DNA of 40,853 bases from Anaerolineales bacterium (lineage in GTDB: Bacteria > Chloroflexota > Anaerolineae > Anaerolineales > Villigracilaceae), in the NCBI GenBank assembly GCA_025056175.1, contig JANWWK010000091.1:1-40853 (forward strand), given 5' to 3'. Positions 24,729 through 35,059 of the stretch are shown here, piece by piece. The notes beneath the pieces are model-generated. The model was not told the DNA's origin. It was given only the letters and a program-made list of their open reading frames with translations, and made no database searches. The position numbers and the translations under genes are program-made. How positions within the stretch are numbered: position 1 is the first letter of the stretch; the number at the start of each line of letters is the position of its first letter.

Positions 24729-26750
24729 ATGATGCAAAGCGAAAAAGAGTTCTTCGCCATCCCTGCCGGGATTTTGACCGTTGCTATCGTGCTGATTTGT
24801 TGTTGCTGCCTGGTAATTGGAGTGGGTGGGGGGGCGTTGTATTGGGCAGTAGACCAGATTGAATTACCGGACATTGACCAGCCGCCGGATTACGAGCAAG
24901 AATCGGGCGAACCCATTCCTGTCACCCCAATTATCGAACGCCCCGACCCGGCAGAACTTTCAGACGAGACGCTGGAGACTTTGCGAAACACGCTCGTGCC
25001 GGAAAATGACCCGCGTGAACTGGTTTGCCGCTTCAAAGGCATCTGCAACGTGCCGGAGACTTTCCCCCAGGGTCCGTTTCAGGTTGGCGATAAGAAGCAG
25101 TTCTGGGTCATGAACGTCCAGACCATCGAATACCGCCGTCTGACCGCTGTGTTAGCGTACAAAACCGATGTGGCCTACTTTTGGGTCGAGGAGGGGGTGC
25201 GCTTCAATCAGCGCGAGGCCGAAGCCCTGGTAGATGCCTTTAGCCGCAAGATGGTGCCGACCAACCGTGAGTTCTTCGGCATGGAGCCTTCGCCCGGCAT
25301 CGATGGTGACCCGCACATCTACCTGCTCTATGCGCGGGAGATTGGCGGCAGCACCGCAGGTTATTTCTCTTCGTCGGATGCTCTGCACCCGCGTGTGGAT
25401 GAATACTCCAACGGACATGAAATGTTTGTCTTCAATGCTGATAACTCGCCGCTAAACGATACGTACACGTATGGTGTGCTGGCACACGAGTTTCAGCACA
25501 TGATTCACTTCGGACGTGACCGCAACGAAACCTCCTGGCTCAATGAAGGTTTCTCTGAACTGGCCGTTTTGCTCAACGGCTACTCCACCGGGTTCAAAGA
25601 TTCGTTCTATCTCTCTCGCCCCGACCTGCAACTGACCGATTGGGGAGAAGATGTCGGTCAGAACGCACCGTACTACGGGGCGAGCTTTTTGTTTGCGACT
25701 TATTTTCTGGACCGCTTTGGAGAGGAAGCCACTCAGGCACTGGTGCGCGAGGCCGATAACGGCATGGACAGCGTAGACCGCGTGTTGGAGGCAATTGGGG
25801 CGACCGATGCGCGCACCGGTCAGCCCTTGCGCGCCGATGACCTGTTCATGGATTGGGTTGTTGCCAATTATCTGCAAGACGAAGCGGTGGCGGATGGCCG
25901 TTACGCCTATCAACGTTACACGCCTCTCCAGACGCCCTCCGAAGCCGCCTCCTTTTCCACCTGCCCGGCAGAATATACGGATACGGTCAACCAGTATGGC
26001 GTAGATTACCTTCGCTTTTCGTGCCAGGGGCAGTTTACCTTGCGTTTCGAGGGTTCCACCGTCACCACGCTTTTGCCGGTAGATGCGTACTCCGGCAAAT
26101 ATGCCTTTTGGTCCAACAAAGGGGATGAATCCGATATGACACTCACCCGTGCCTTCGATTTCACAGGGGTTTCTGGCCCACTGACGCTCTCGTACCGCAC
26201 CTGGTATGACATCGAAGAGGGCTGGGATTATGCATACGTCACCGTATCGGAGGATGATGGCAAAAGCTGGCAAATTCTGCTTACCCCCTCTGGCACGGCT
26301 GAGAACCCGGCGGGCAATGCGTATGGTTGGGGTTACACCGGGAAGACAAACGGCTGGGTGGAAGAATCCGTAGATTTGAGCGCGTTTGCCGGTAAAAAAG
26401 TGCTTGTGCGCTTTGAGTACATCACCGATGCCGCCGTCAATGGCGAGGGCTTTCTGGTAGATGATATTGCCATTCCCCAAATCAACTACTTTACCGATTT
26501 CGAGAACGGTGCAGATGACTGGCAAGCCGAAGGCTTTGTGCGTGTTCAAAACCGCCTGCCGCAAATCTTTCGACTGATGCTCATCCGCCGCGGTGGGCAG
26601 ATAACTGTAGAGAACATCCCTCTCAACCCTGACCAGACGGCGGAAATCACCCTGAATCTGGGTGGTGATACGCGGGAGGTCATTCTGGTCGTGAGCGGCG
26701 TTACGCGCTTTACGCGCGGGGTAGGGAGTTATCGGCTCACAGTCAGATAA
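24729..26750 (+). CDS. Membrane-anchored HExxH zinc metalloprotease (M30/M6-like) with immune-inhibitor-A-like C-terminus
   Basis: This is a 673-residue protein. A short cytosolic N-terminus is followed by one transmembrane helix (about 11-38) containing the unusual ICCCCL run, so the rest is probably extracellular and tethered. The zinc motif HEFQH is at 253-257, and NEGFSEL (272-278, Glu273) supplies the third ligand region. This pattern is shared with hyicolysin-type M30 and related gluzincins. The C-terminal 250 residues contain a jelly-roll region with a WDYAYVTVSEDDGKSW stretch and a VDDIAIP motif, typical of immune-inhibitor-A and MAM-like domains. The substrate is unknown. The ATG at 24729 follows a GGAGAG site, with a second ATG one codon later. 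It is 33 nt after the cyclase gene and 18 nt before the amidase gene. Confidence 0.82.
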   Translation: MMQSEKEFFAIPAGILTVAIVLICCCCLVIGVGGGALYWAVDQIELPDIDQPPDYEQESGEPIPVTPIIERPDPAELSDETLETLRNTLVPENDPRELVCRFKGICNVPETFPQGPFQVGDKKQFWVMNVQTIEYRRLTAVLAYKTDVAYFWVEEGVRFNQREAEALVDAFSRKMVPTNREFFGMEPSPGIDGDPHIYLLYAREIGGSTAGYFSSSDALHPRVDEYSNGHEMFVFNADNSPLNDTYTYGVLAHEFQHMIHFGRDRNETSWLNEGFSELAVLLNGYSTGFKDSFYLSRPDLQLTDWGEDVGQNAPYYGASFLFATYFLDRFGEEATQALVREADNGMDSVDRVLEAIGATDARTGQPLRADDLFMDWVVANYLQDEAVADGRYAYQRYTPLQTPSEAASFSTCPAEYTDTVNQYGVDYLRFSCQGQFTLRFEGSTVTTLLPVDAYSGKYAFWSNKGDESDMTLTRAFDFTGVSGPLTLSYRTWYDIEEGWDYAYVTVSEDDGKSWQILLTPSGTAENPAGNAYGWGYTGKTNGWVEESVDLSAFAGKKVLVRFEYITDAAVNGEGFLVDDIAIPQINYFTDFENGADDWQAEGFVRVQNRLPQIFRLMLIRRGGQITVENIPLNPDQTAEITLNLGGDTREVILVVSGVTRFTRGVGSYRLTVR

Positions 26751-26768
26751 CCGCAAAAAAGGCGCGCT

Positions 26769-28253
26769 ATGTTTACAATTCAAAATTTTCGTCTGTTCGA
26801 AAACAATCAACCCGTGCGCTTTGTCCAGTCGCCAAATGTAGATGTGACTTTGCAGGAGCGGCGTTTCGTCGTGATTCACTATACCGGCGGGGCAGGCTTT
26901 GCCGCTTCGGTAGCGTGGCTGGCCTCCCGCAAAAGTGGCGTTTCAGCGCACATCGTCATCGGACGAAACGGCGAAGTGGCGCAGTTGGTGCCGTTCAATC
27001 TGCGCGCCTGGCATGCAGGCGAGAGTAAATGGAGAGAATTTAACGGCCTGAACAATTACTCGATTGGAATCGAGCTCGATAACGCGGGGTTGATGAAGCG
27101 CAGCGGCAACCGTTGGGTTTCTTCGTTTGGACAGGTCTATCCCGATTCCGATGTGCTGGCCGCGCCGCACAAATCTACCCCAAATGTTGTTTACGGCTGG
27201 CACAAATATACCGAGGTTCAGCTCCAGACGGCAGCCCAGGTGGTGGCCGCGCTGGTGAAAGCCTACGGCATTCAAGAAATCATTGGGCATGACGATATAG
27301 CGATTGGACGCAAATGGGACCCCGGCCCGGCCTTTCCGATGGAGCAATTTCGGGAGCAGGTGGCTGCTCTGGTACAGGCGCAAAGCGGAGCACCCGCCGA
27401 GGGTGGGCCGGTGGTTATTGAACCACCCTCCTCCCCATCTTTTCAGCGTTATCGGGTAACCAATCTCGATACTGGTGGCGTGAGCGAATACAGGTGGAGC
27501 GCGCCATTTCTGCCGGCCTCGCTTTTGCCTGTGCCGTATGTTTCGCAATTGGGGCCGGGGGCCGATTCTCGCCAGAATGATTGCGGCGCGGCTTCGGCCA
27601 TCATGCTTCTGCGGGCATATTTTCCAAATTTGCGGATGACGCCGGATGAATTCTATACCCGCTTCAACATCCCTGGTCGTGACCCGTATTTGAGCGTCAA
27701 CCAGTTACGCGGCGCGATGGGGAGTATGGGACTGTTCACCGATTTTCAGGCTGGTCTCACAATGCAGGATTTGTTCAACGCCCTGGCAGCCGTCCGTCCA
27801 CCCATTGTCCTTCTGCGTTATAGCGTGTTGCAAGCCGCCGGCCTGACCGAACGTGATTTTTCAGGTCCGCATTTTGCTGTTGTTGTGGGCATGGACATTC
27901 GTTACATTTACCTGCACGACCCGCTCTACACACAGCCTGCCCATGGTGAAGCGCGTCCCTACCCGCTGGAAGTATTTTGGCGGGCCTGGAAAGAAGTCGC
28001 TGCAGACCCAAAATTTCCTAACCCCGAACGCTCTGCAATTCTTCCCAGCGTGGGAATTGGCGCTAAAACCGCCCGACGAGTGAAAGTAAATGTTTCGGCG
28101 CTGAATGTGCGCGCTTCCGGCTCGTTGAATGCACCTGTCTTGCGGACGTTGAAACAGGGCGAGGTCGTTGAGGTTGTCCGTGAAGTAAACGGGTGGGGTG
28201 AACTTGACCCTGCTCCCGGCTGGATTCTGCTCTCCTATACTGTCCCGGCGTGA
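26769..28253 (+). CDS. N-acetylmuramoyl-L-alanine amidase fused to C39-like peptidase and SH3 domain
   Basis: This is a 494-residue three-domain protein. Residues 30-200 form an amidase_2/PGRP-type domain with zinc-ligand His37 (VIHYTGG) and His174 (IIGHDDIAIGRKWDPG). Residues 255-415 form a papain-like C39-type peptidase with Cys272 (NDCGAAS), His368 (PHFAVVVG) and Asp384 (LHDPLY). Residues about 435-490 are a bacterial SH3 domain (VSALNVRASGS). Such a protein would cleave the MurNAc-L-Ala bond and a peptide, guided by SH3 wall binding. No signal peptide or transmembrane segment is visible, so export is unexplained. It follows the metalloprotease by 18 nt and likely shares its transcript. 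Confidence 0.87.
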   Translation: MFTIQNFRLFENNQPVRFVQSPNVDVTLQERRFVVIHYTGGAGFAASVAWLASRKSGVSAHIVIGRNGEVAQLVPFNLRAWHAGESKWREFNGLNNYSIGIELDNAGLMKRSGNRWVSSFGQVYPDSDVLAAPHKSTPNVVYGWHKYTEVQLQTAAQVVAALVKAYGIQEIIGHDDIAIGRKWDPGPAFPMEQFREQVAALVQAQSGAPAEGGPVVIEPPSSPSFQRYRVTNLDTGGVSEYRWSAPFLPASLLPVPYVSQLGPGADSRQNDCGAASAIMLLRAYFPNLRMTPDEFYTRFNIPGRDPYLSVNQLRGAMGSMGLFTDFQAGLTMQDLFNALAAVRPPIVLLRYSVLQAAGLTERDFSGPHFAVVVGMDIRYIYLHDPLYTQPAHGEARPYPLEVFWRAWKEVAADPKFPNPERSAILPSVGIGAKTARRVKVNVSALNVRASGSLNAPVLRTLKQGEVVEVVREVNGWGELDPAPGWILLSYTVPA

Positions 28254-28291
28254 AAGACACACTTGGTTTGCCAGGACGCCGTGCTGCGATG

Positions 28292-28320
28292 TTGACTAGA
28301 CATTTTTGGCGGTGTAAAAT
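28292..28320 (+). promoter_or_regulatory. Sigma70-type promoter of the purine cluster
   Basis: TTGACT (28292-28297), a 17-bp spacer and TAAAAT (28315-28320) make the best promoter in the window. It lies 30 bp before the purL ATG at 28351. The implied leader is only about 24 nt, so there is no room for a purine riboswitch; control, if any, would be by an operator overlapping the promoter. Confidence 0.72.
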
Positions 28321-28350
28321 CACCCCATCTTCCCCAAAGGTGAATTGTTC

Positions 28351-31203
<2,853 letters not shown>

Positions 31204-31232
31204 TTACGGAACATGGATAACTGGTAACTGAC

Positions 31233-32075
31233 ATGAAACCAACCGCCCTCATCCTGCAAGCGCACGGTACCAATCGCGACCTGGACGTGGCCGAAGCCCT
31301 GACCCTGGCTGGCGCTGACCCGGTCTTTGCCCCTCTGAATGAATTGCGCGCCGGCAAAAAGCGTTTTTCCGATTACCACCTGCTGGTCATCCCTGGCGGC
31401 TTCTCTTACGCCGATGCCCTCGGCGCGGGCAAATTGCTGGCCCTCGACCTGAACTCCTACTTTGCCGATGAAATCTCCGCCTTTGTGGAAGCGGGCAAAC
31501 CGGTGATTGGCATTTGCAACGGCTTCCAGGCGCTGGTCAAGTCCGGCATTTTGCCGGGGAACCGTCCCTCACCCCTAACCCCTTTCCCATCGGGAGAGGG
31601 GGATTCGCTCCCCTCCCCTACCGGGGGAGGGGCTGGGGGGGAGGGCGCAACGCTCACCTTCAATGCCCAGGGACATTTTGAATGCCGATGGGTGAATTTA
31701 CAGCCGATTTCGCAAAAATGTATCTGGACTCAAGGCCTTCGTGAAATCATTACCTGTCCTATCGCTCATGGCGAAGGCAATTTCCAAACCAATCGCCCGT
31801 CACTGCTTGCCAGGCTTACCGCCAACGACCAGATTGCCCTCACCTACGCCCACCCCGACGGCTCTCCCGCCAACGGCGAATACCCCTTTAACCCCAATGG
31901 CTCCCTGCTCGACATCGCCGGCATCTGCAACCCGCGCGGCAACGTTCTCGGTCTCATGCCGCACCCGGAGAATCACATTTATCCCTGGCAGCATCCGCGC
32001 CATACGCGCGGCGAAAGCGGTGGCAGCGGACTGGTGTTGTTTACGAATGGTGTCAGGTACGCTTCACAGGTTTAG
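31233..32075 (+). CDS. purQ: Phosphoribosylformylglycinamidine synthase subunit PurQ (with in-frame repeat insertion)
   Basis: This is a 280-residue class I glutamine amidotransferase. The nucleophile is Cys95 (GICNGFQALV), and the His244/Glu246 pair lies in MPHPENH. It supplies ammonia from glutamine to PurSSL. It is longer than the usual PurQ (about 225-265). Residues 112-138 (27 residues) are an extra Pro/Gly/Ser-rich loop encoded by an 81-bp C/G-rich repeat, placed right after KSGILPG and before the conserved TLTFNAQGHFECRWV strand. The reading frame is kept. The gene starts 29 nt after the purL stop and purC follows after 67 nt. Confidence 0.94.
   Translation: MKPTALILQAHGTNRDLDVAEALTLAGADPVFAPLNELRAGKKRFSDYHLLVIPGGFSYADALGAGKLLALDLNSYFADEISAFVEAGKPVIGICNGFQALVKSGILPGNRPSPLTPFPSGEGDSLPSPTGGGAGGEGATLTFNAQGHFECRWVNLQPISQKCIWTQGLREIITCPIAHGEGNFQTNRPSLLARLTANDQIALTYAHPDGSPANGEYPFNPNGSLLDIAGICNPRGNVLGLMPHPENHIYPWQHPRHTRGESGGSGLVLFTNGVRYASQV
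31566..31646. repeat. 81-bp C/G-rich repeat inserted in-frame in purQ
   Basis: It begins CCCTCACCCCTAACCCC and ends in a G-rich arm, with internal palindromes (CCC-ATC-GGG and CCCCT-ACC-GGGGG types). It belongs to the same sequence family as the inverted-repeat element at 1094-1246. Its length is a multiple of three with no stop codon, so it adds 27 residues without breaking the gene. Confidence 0.72.
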
Positions 32076-32142
32076 CAGTTATCTGTTTGCCACGTTTTTC
32101 CGTTGGAACTGGATAAGCGCACAACGATCAAGCGGAGTTTTG

Positions 32143-33120
32143 ATGATTTCACGTCAGAGATTGCTGGAATTGCTCCCCCTGGCCTGCGGCGAAACCGATT
32201 TGCCCCTGCCCGGCAGGCAGAGCGGCAAAGTGCGGGAGTGGTATTCGCTCGGAAACGGCAAGCGGCTCATCGTCACCACAGACCGGCTTTCAGCCTTCGA
32301 CCGGATTCTTGCCACAGTCCCCTACAAAGGCCAGGTGTTGAATCAATTATCTGCCTGGTGGTTCAGCCAGACTCAATCTATCCTTCCCAATCACCTGATT
32401 TCTCTCCCCGACCCGAATGCTGCCATCGTGGCCGAAGTTGAGCCGTTGCGGGTAGAAGTGATTGTGCGTGGTTACATCTCTGGTGTTACGACAACCGCTC
32501 TGTGGTATCGCTACCATCTGGGCGAGCGCGAAATTTACGGCTACCGCTTCCCCGAAGGGCTGCGCAAAAACGAGCGACTGCCCGAACCGATTATCACGCC
32601 CACCACGAAGGGCGGCCCCAGCGGACACGATGAACGCCTGACCTGCGCCGAGGTGGTCTCGAAGGGCATTCTTGACGCCGAAACGTGGGAACAGGTGCAG
32701 GCGGCGGCGCTCTCGCTCTTCAAACGCGGGCAGGCGTTGGCGGAACGCGCCGGGCTGATTCTCGTAGATACCAAATATGAATTTGGACGTGCGCCCGATG
32801 GCCGGATTTTGCTGATTGACGAAGTCCACACTCCCGATTCGTCCCGCTTTTGGAAGGCTGATACGTACGAAAGCCGCTTTGCCGCCGGCCTGGAGCCGGA
32901 GAACTTCGACAAGGAATTTGTTCGTATCGCTTACGCTGAAAAAGGCTACCGTGGTGAGGGAGAACCCCCAAAAATGCCGGATGAATTGTGGGTGGCGGCC
33001 AGCGAACGCTATATCACCATCTACGAGAGGCTCACCGGGCAGGAATTTGTGCCGGGCGCGTATCCGGTCAATGAGCGGTTGGTGAAGGCGGTTGGTAACC
33101 TGGTAGCTCGTGATGAGTGA
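32143..33120 (+). CDS. purC: Phosphoribosylaminoimidazole-succinocarboxamide synthase PurC
   Basis: This is a 325-residue SAICAR synthetase. Conserved elements are GKVREWYSL and DRLSAFDRIL near the N-terminus (ATP site), VRGYISG, a TKGG.SGHDE block, and the LVDTKYEFG / LIDEVHTPDSSRFW motifs. It joins CAIR and aspartate with ATP. The longer open frame from 31741 overlaps purQ in another frame and is ignored; ATG 32143 follows a CGGAG site and starts at the family N-terminus. At about 325 residues it is of the longer, fungal-like/bacterial type rather than the 240-residue E. coli type. Confidence 0.95.
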   Translation: MISRQRLLELLPLACGETDLPLPGRQSGKVREWYSLGNGKRLIVTTDRLSAFDRILATVPYKGQVLNQLSAWWFSQTQSILPNHLISLPDPNAAIVAEVEPLRVEVIVRGYISGVTTTALWYRYHLGEREIYGYRFPEGLRKNERLPEPIITPTTKGGPSGHDERLTCAEVVSKGILDAETWEQVQAAALSLFKRGQALAERAGLILVDTKYEFGRAPDGRILLIDEVHTPDSSRFWKADTYESRFAAGLEPENFDKEFVRIAYAEKGYRGEGEPPKMPDELWVAASERYITIYERLTGQEFVPGAYPVNERLVKAVGNLVARDE

Positions 33121-33173
33121 TTGGAGATTGAAATTACCAATTGCCATTTATCCCAAAACGAGGAGATGTTGAA

Positions 33174-33662
33174 ATGACTCCCCTCATCGGAATCATCATG
33201 GGCAGTAAATCCGACTGGGAAACCATGCAACACGCCAGCGAAACGCTCGACACCCTCGGCATTCCTTACGAAGTAAAGGTCGTTTCGGCGCACCGCACGC
33301 CCGATTTGCTGTTTGAGTATGCCGAATCCGCCGCCGGGCGCGGAATCGAGGTTATCATTGCCGGGGCGGGCGGCGCGGCGCACCTGCCAGGTATGACCGC
33401 CGCCAAGACCCATCTACCCGTTTTGGGCGTGCCGGTGCAATCGAAGGCGCTGAATGGCCTGGATTCTCTGCTCTCGATTGTGCAAATGCCGGCTGGTGTG
33501 CCGGTCGGCACGCTGGCAATCGGACGCGCGGGCGCGGTCAATGCGGCTTTGCTGGCGGCGGCTATCGTCGCAAATGCACACCCCGAATATCGCCATGCGC
33601 TGTTAGAATATCGCAGAAGCCAAACGCAATCGGTCCTGGAGAATCCCGACCCGCGAGAGTGA
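33174..33662 (+). CDS. purE: N5-carboxyaminoimidazole ribonucleotide mutase PurE (class I)
   Basis: This is a 162-residue protein with the PurE signatures [22 protein letters not shown] (His40, matching the catalytic His) and [12 protein letters not shown]. It isomerises N5-CAIR to CAIR. The presence of purK two genes downstream indicates the class I (ATP-dependent two-step) route. The ATG at 33174 follows an AGGAG site. The longer frame from 33141 adds residues unlike the family. Confidence 0.96.
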   Translation: MTPLIGIIMGSKSDWETMQHASETLDTLGIPYEVKVVSAHRTPDLLFEYAESAAGRGIEVIIAGAGGAAHLPGMTAAKTHLPVLGVPVQSKALNGLDSLLSIVQMPAGVPVGTLAIGRAGAVNAALLAAAIVANAHPEYRHALLEYRRSQTQSVLENPDPRE

Positions 33663-33693
33663 ACCGGCAAATGCCTGTAGAAAGGAGTGCGAA

Positions 33694-33927
33694 ATGGCCT
33701 GGTTCAGAACCCCCAAAGAATATCTTCTGACCGGCCTGGCCGGTTTCCTGGTGAGCGCAGTCTTGTTCTATCTTGCCGAAACGCTTTCCTCTGCCCCGAA
33801 CCCTGCGACGTTGATTTACCGACAATCGCAAATCTTTTTTGCAGGAATGGTTCTCTTTCTGGTCTCTGCAATTTTCTTTTTTGCCGGGCTGGGGGCGTTT
33901 GTGTATCGCTGGTGGAGAAAGGAATGA
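33694..33927 (+). CDS. Small two-helix membrane protein of unknown function
   Basis: This 77-residue protein has two predicted transmembrane helices (about 11-30 and 48-70), a polar loop between them and a basic C-terminus (YRWWRKE). An AAAGGAG ribosome-binding site 7 nt upstream supports expression. It sits between purE and purK, with spacers of 31 nt and 10 nt, so it is almost surely co-transcribed with the purine genes. I do not recognise a family. It could be a membrane protein unrelated to purine synthesis that hitch-hikes in the operon. Confidence 0.75.
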   Translation: MAWFRTPKEYLLTGLAGFLVSAVLFYLAETLSSAPNPATLIYRQSQIFFAGMVLFLVSAIFFFAGLGAFVYRWWRKE

Positions 33928-33937
33928 AAGGCCAGCC

Positions 33938-35059
33938 ATGACCACACTTGGAATTTTGGGCGCCGGACAATTGGGGCGGATGCTGGCCCTGGCGGGCTAC
34001 CCGCTGGGGATGCGTTTCCGTTTCTTCGACCCGGCCCCCGATGCTCCTGCCAAATTGTTAGCCGACCATCTCACCGCCGATTATGGCGATACCGACGCTT
34101 TGCGCCGCTTTGCCGACGGGGTGGATGTCATCACTTACGAGTTTGAGAACGTGCCGGTGGAGACGGCGCGCTTTTTGCAGCAGTTTTGCCCCGTTTACCC
34201 GCCGCCCATGGCGCTGGAGAAGGGGCAGGACCGCCTGGTGGAAAAGAATTTTTTCCGCGCGCTGGGCATTCCCACGCCCGATTTTGCAGCAATCAGCACT
34301 GAAACCGATTTGGAACCCGCCGCTGCACTGACCGGCTTTCCAGCGGTGCTGAAAACCCGCCGGATGGGCTACGATGGCAAAGGGCAGTTCACCGTCTGGA
34401 ACCGCGAAGAACTGGCCGAAGCGTTTCGCGCCTTGAACGGTCAGCCCGCCATTCTGGAGCAGTTTATCCCGTTTGAGCGGGAACTCTCCATCCTTGGCGT
34501 GCGCGGCCGGGATGGGGAGATTGTCTTCTACCCTCTGACCGAGAACACCCACCGGGAGGGAATTCTGCGCCTTTCTGTGGCCCCCGCTCCGCGCCGCCCA
34601 CAGACTTCGCAACTGCTGGCGTACCGTCAATCTACGCAATCGTTGGCGGAAATGTATGCCACAGCGCTGATGACTGCGCTCGATTACGTTGGCGTGCTGG
34701 CGATTGAGCTGTTTCAGGCCGGCGACCGCTTGCTGGCAAATGAAATGGCGCCGCGCGTTCACAACAGCGGGCATTGGACTCTCCAGGGTGCGGTCACGTC
34801 TCAGTTCGAGAACCATGTTCGTGCGGTCATGGGTCTTCCGCTGGGGAGCACAAACCCGCTGGGGGTGACGGCAATGGTCAACTTAATCGGACAGATTCCT
34901 CCGCTGGAATCTATCCTGAAAATCGAAGGCGCGCACCTGCACCTGTACGACAAAGCGCCGCGACCGGGTCGCAAGGTGGGGCATATCAACCTGACGGCGC
35001 GCACCCACGACGAATTGCTCTCAAAAGCAGAAATCATCAGAAAACTGGTGGATGGATGA
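33938..35059 (+). CDS. purK: N5-carboxyaminoimidazole ribonucleotide synthetase PurK
   Basis: This is a 373-residue ATP-grasp enzyme. It begins TLGILGAGQLGRMLALAG (nucleotide-fold glycine motif). ATP-grasp elements include FPAVLKTRRMGYDGKGQ, EQFIPFERELSILGVRG and a NEMAPRVHNSGHWT motif. It carboxylates AIR to N5-CAIR using bicarbonate and ATP, feeding PurE. Its last codons overlap the purF start (ATGA at 35056-35059), so the two are translationally coupled. Confidence 0.96.
   Translation: MTTLGILGAGQLGRMLALAGYPLGMRFRFFDPAPDAPAKLLADHLTADYGDTDALRRFADGVDVITYEFENVPVETARFLQQFCPVYPPPMALEKGQDRLVEKNFFRALGIPTPDFAAISTETDLEPAAALTGFPAVLKTRRMGYDGKGQFTVWNREELAEAFRALNGQPAILEQFIPFERELSILGVRGRDGEIVFYPLTENTHREGILRLSVAPAPRRPQTSQLLAYRQSTQSLAEMYATALMTALDYVGVLAIELFQAGDRLLANEMAPRVHNSGHWTLQGAVTSQFENHVRAVMGLPLGSTNPLGVTAMVNLIGQIPPLESILKIEGAHLHLYDKAPRPGRKVGHINLTARTHDELLSKAEIIRKLVDG

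Noticed and set aside
25452-26879. Long minus-strand open frame (about 475 codons) opposite the metalloprotease
   Set aside because: It overlaps a gene with a clear HExxH motif and C-terminal domain, crosses the junction to the amidase gene, and has no protein-like features.
28254-28350. Purine riboswitch before purL
   Set aside because: The promoter leaves only about 24 nt of leader, too short for an aptamer, and no three-way-junction pattern is visible.
31741-32142. Upstream extension of the purC frame
   Set aside because: It is antiphase to the conserved C-terminus of purQ and gives a low-complexity Thr/Pro/Arg sequence unlike any PurC.
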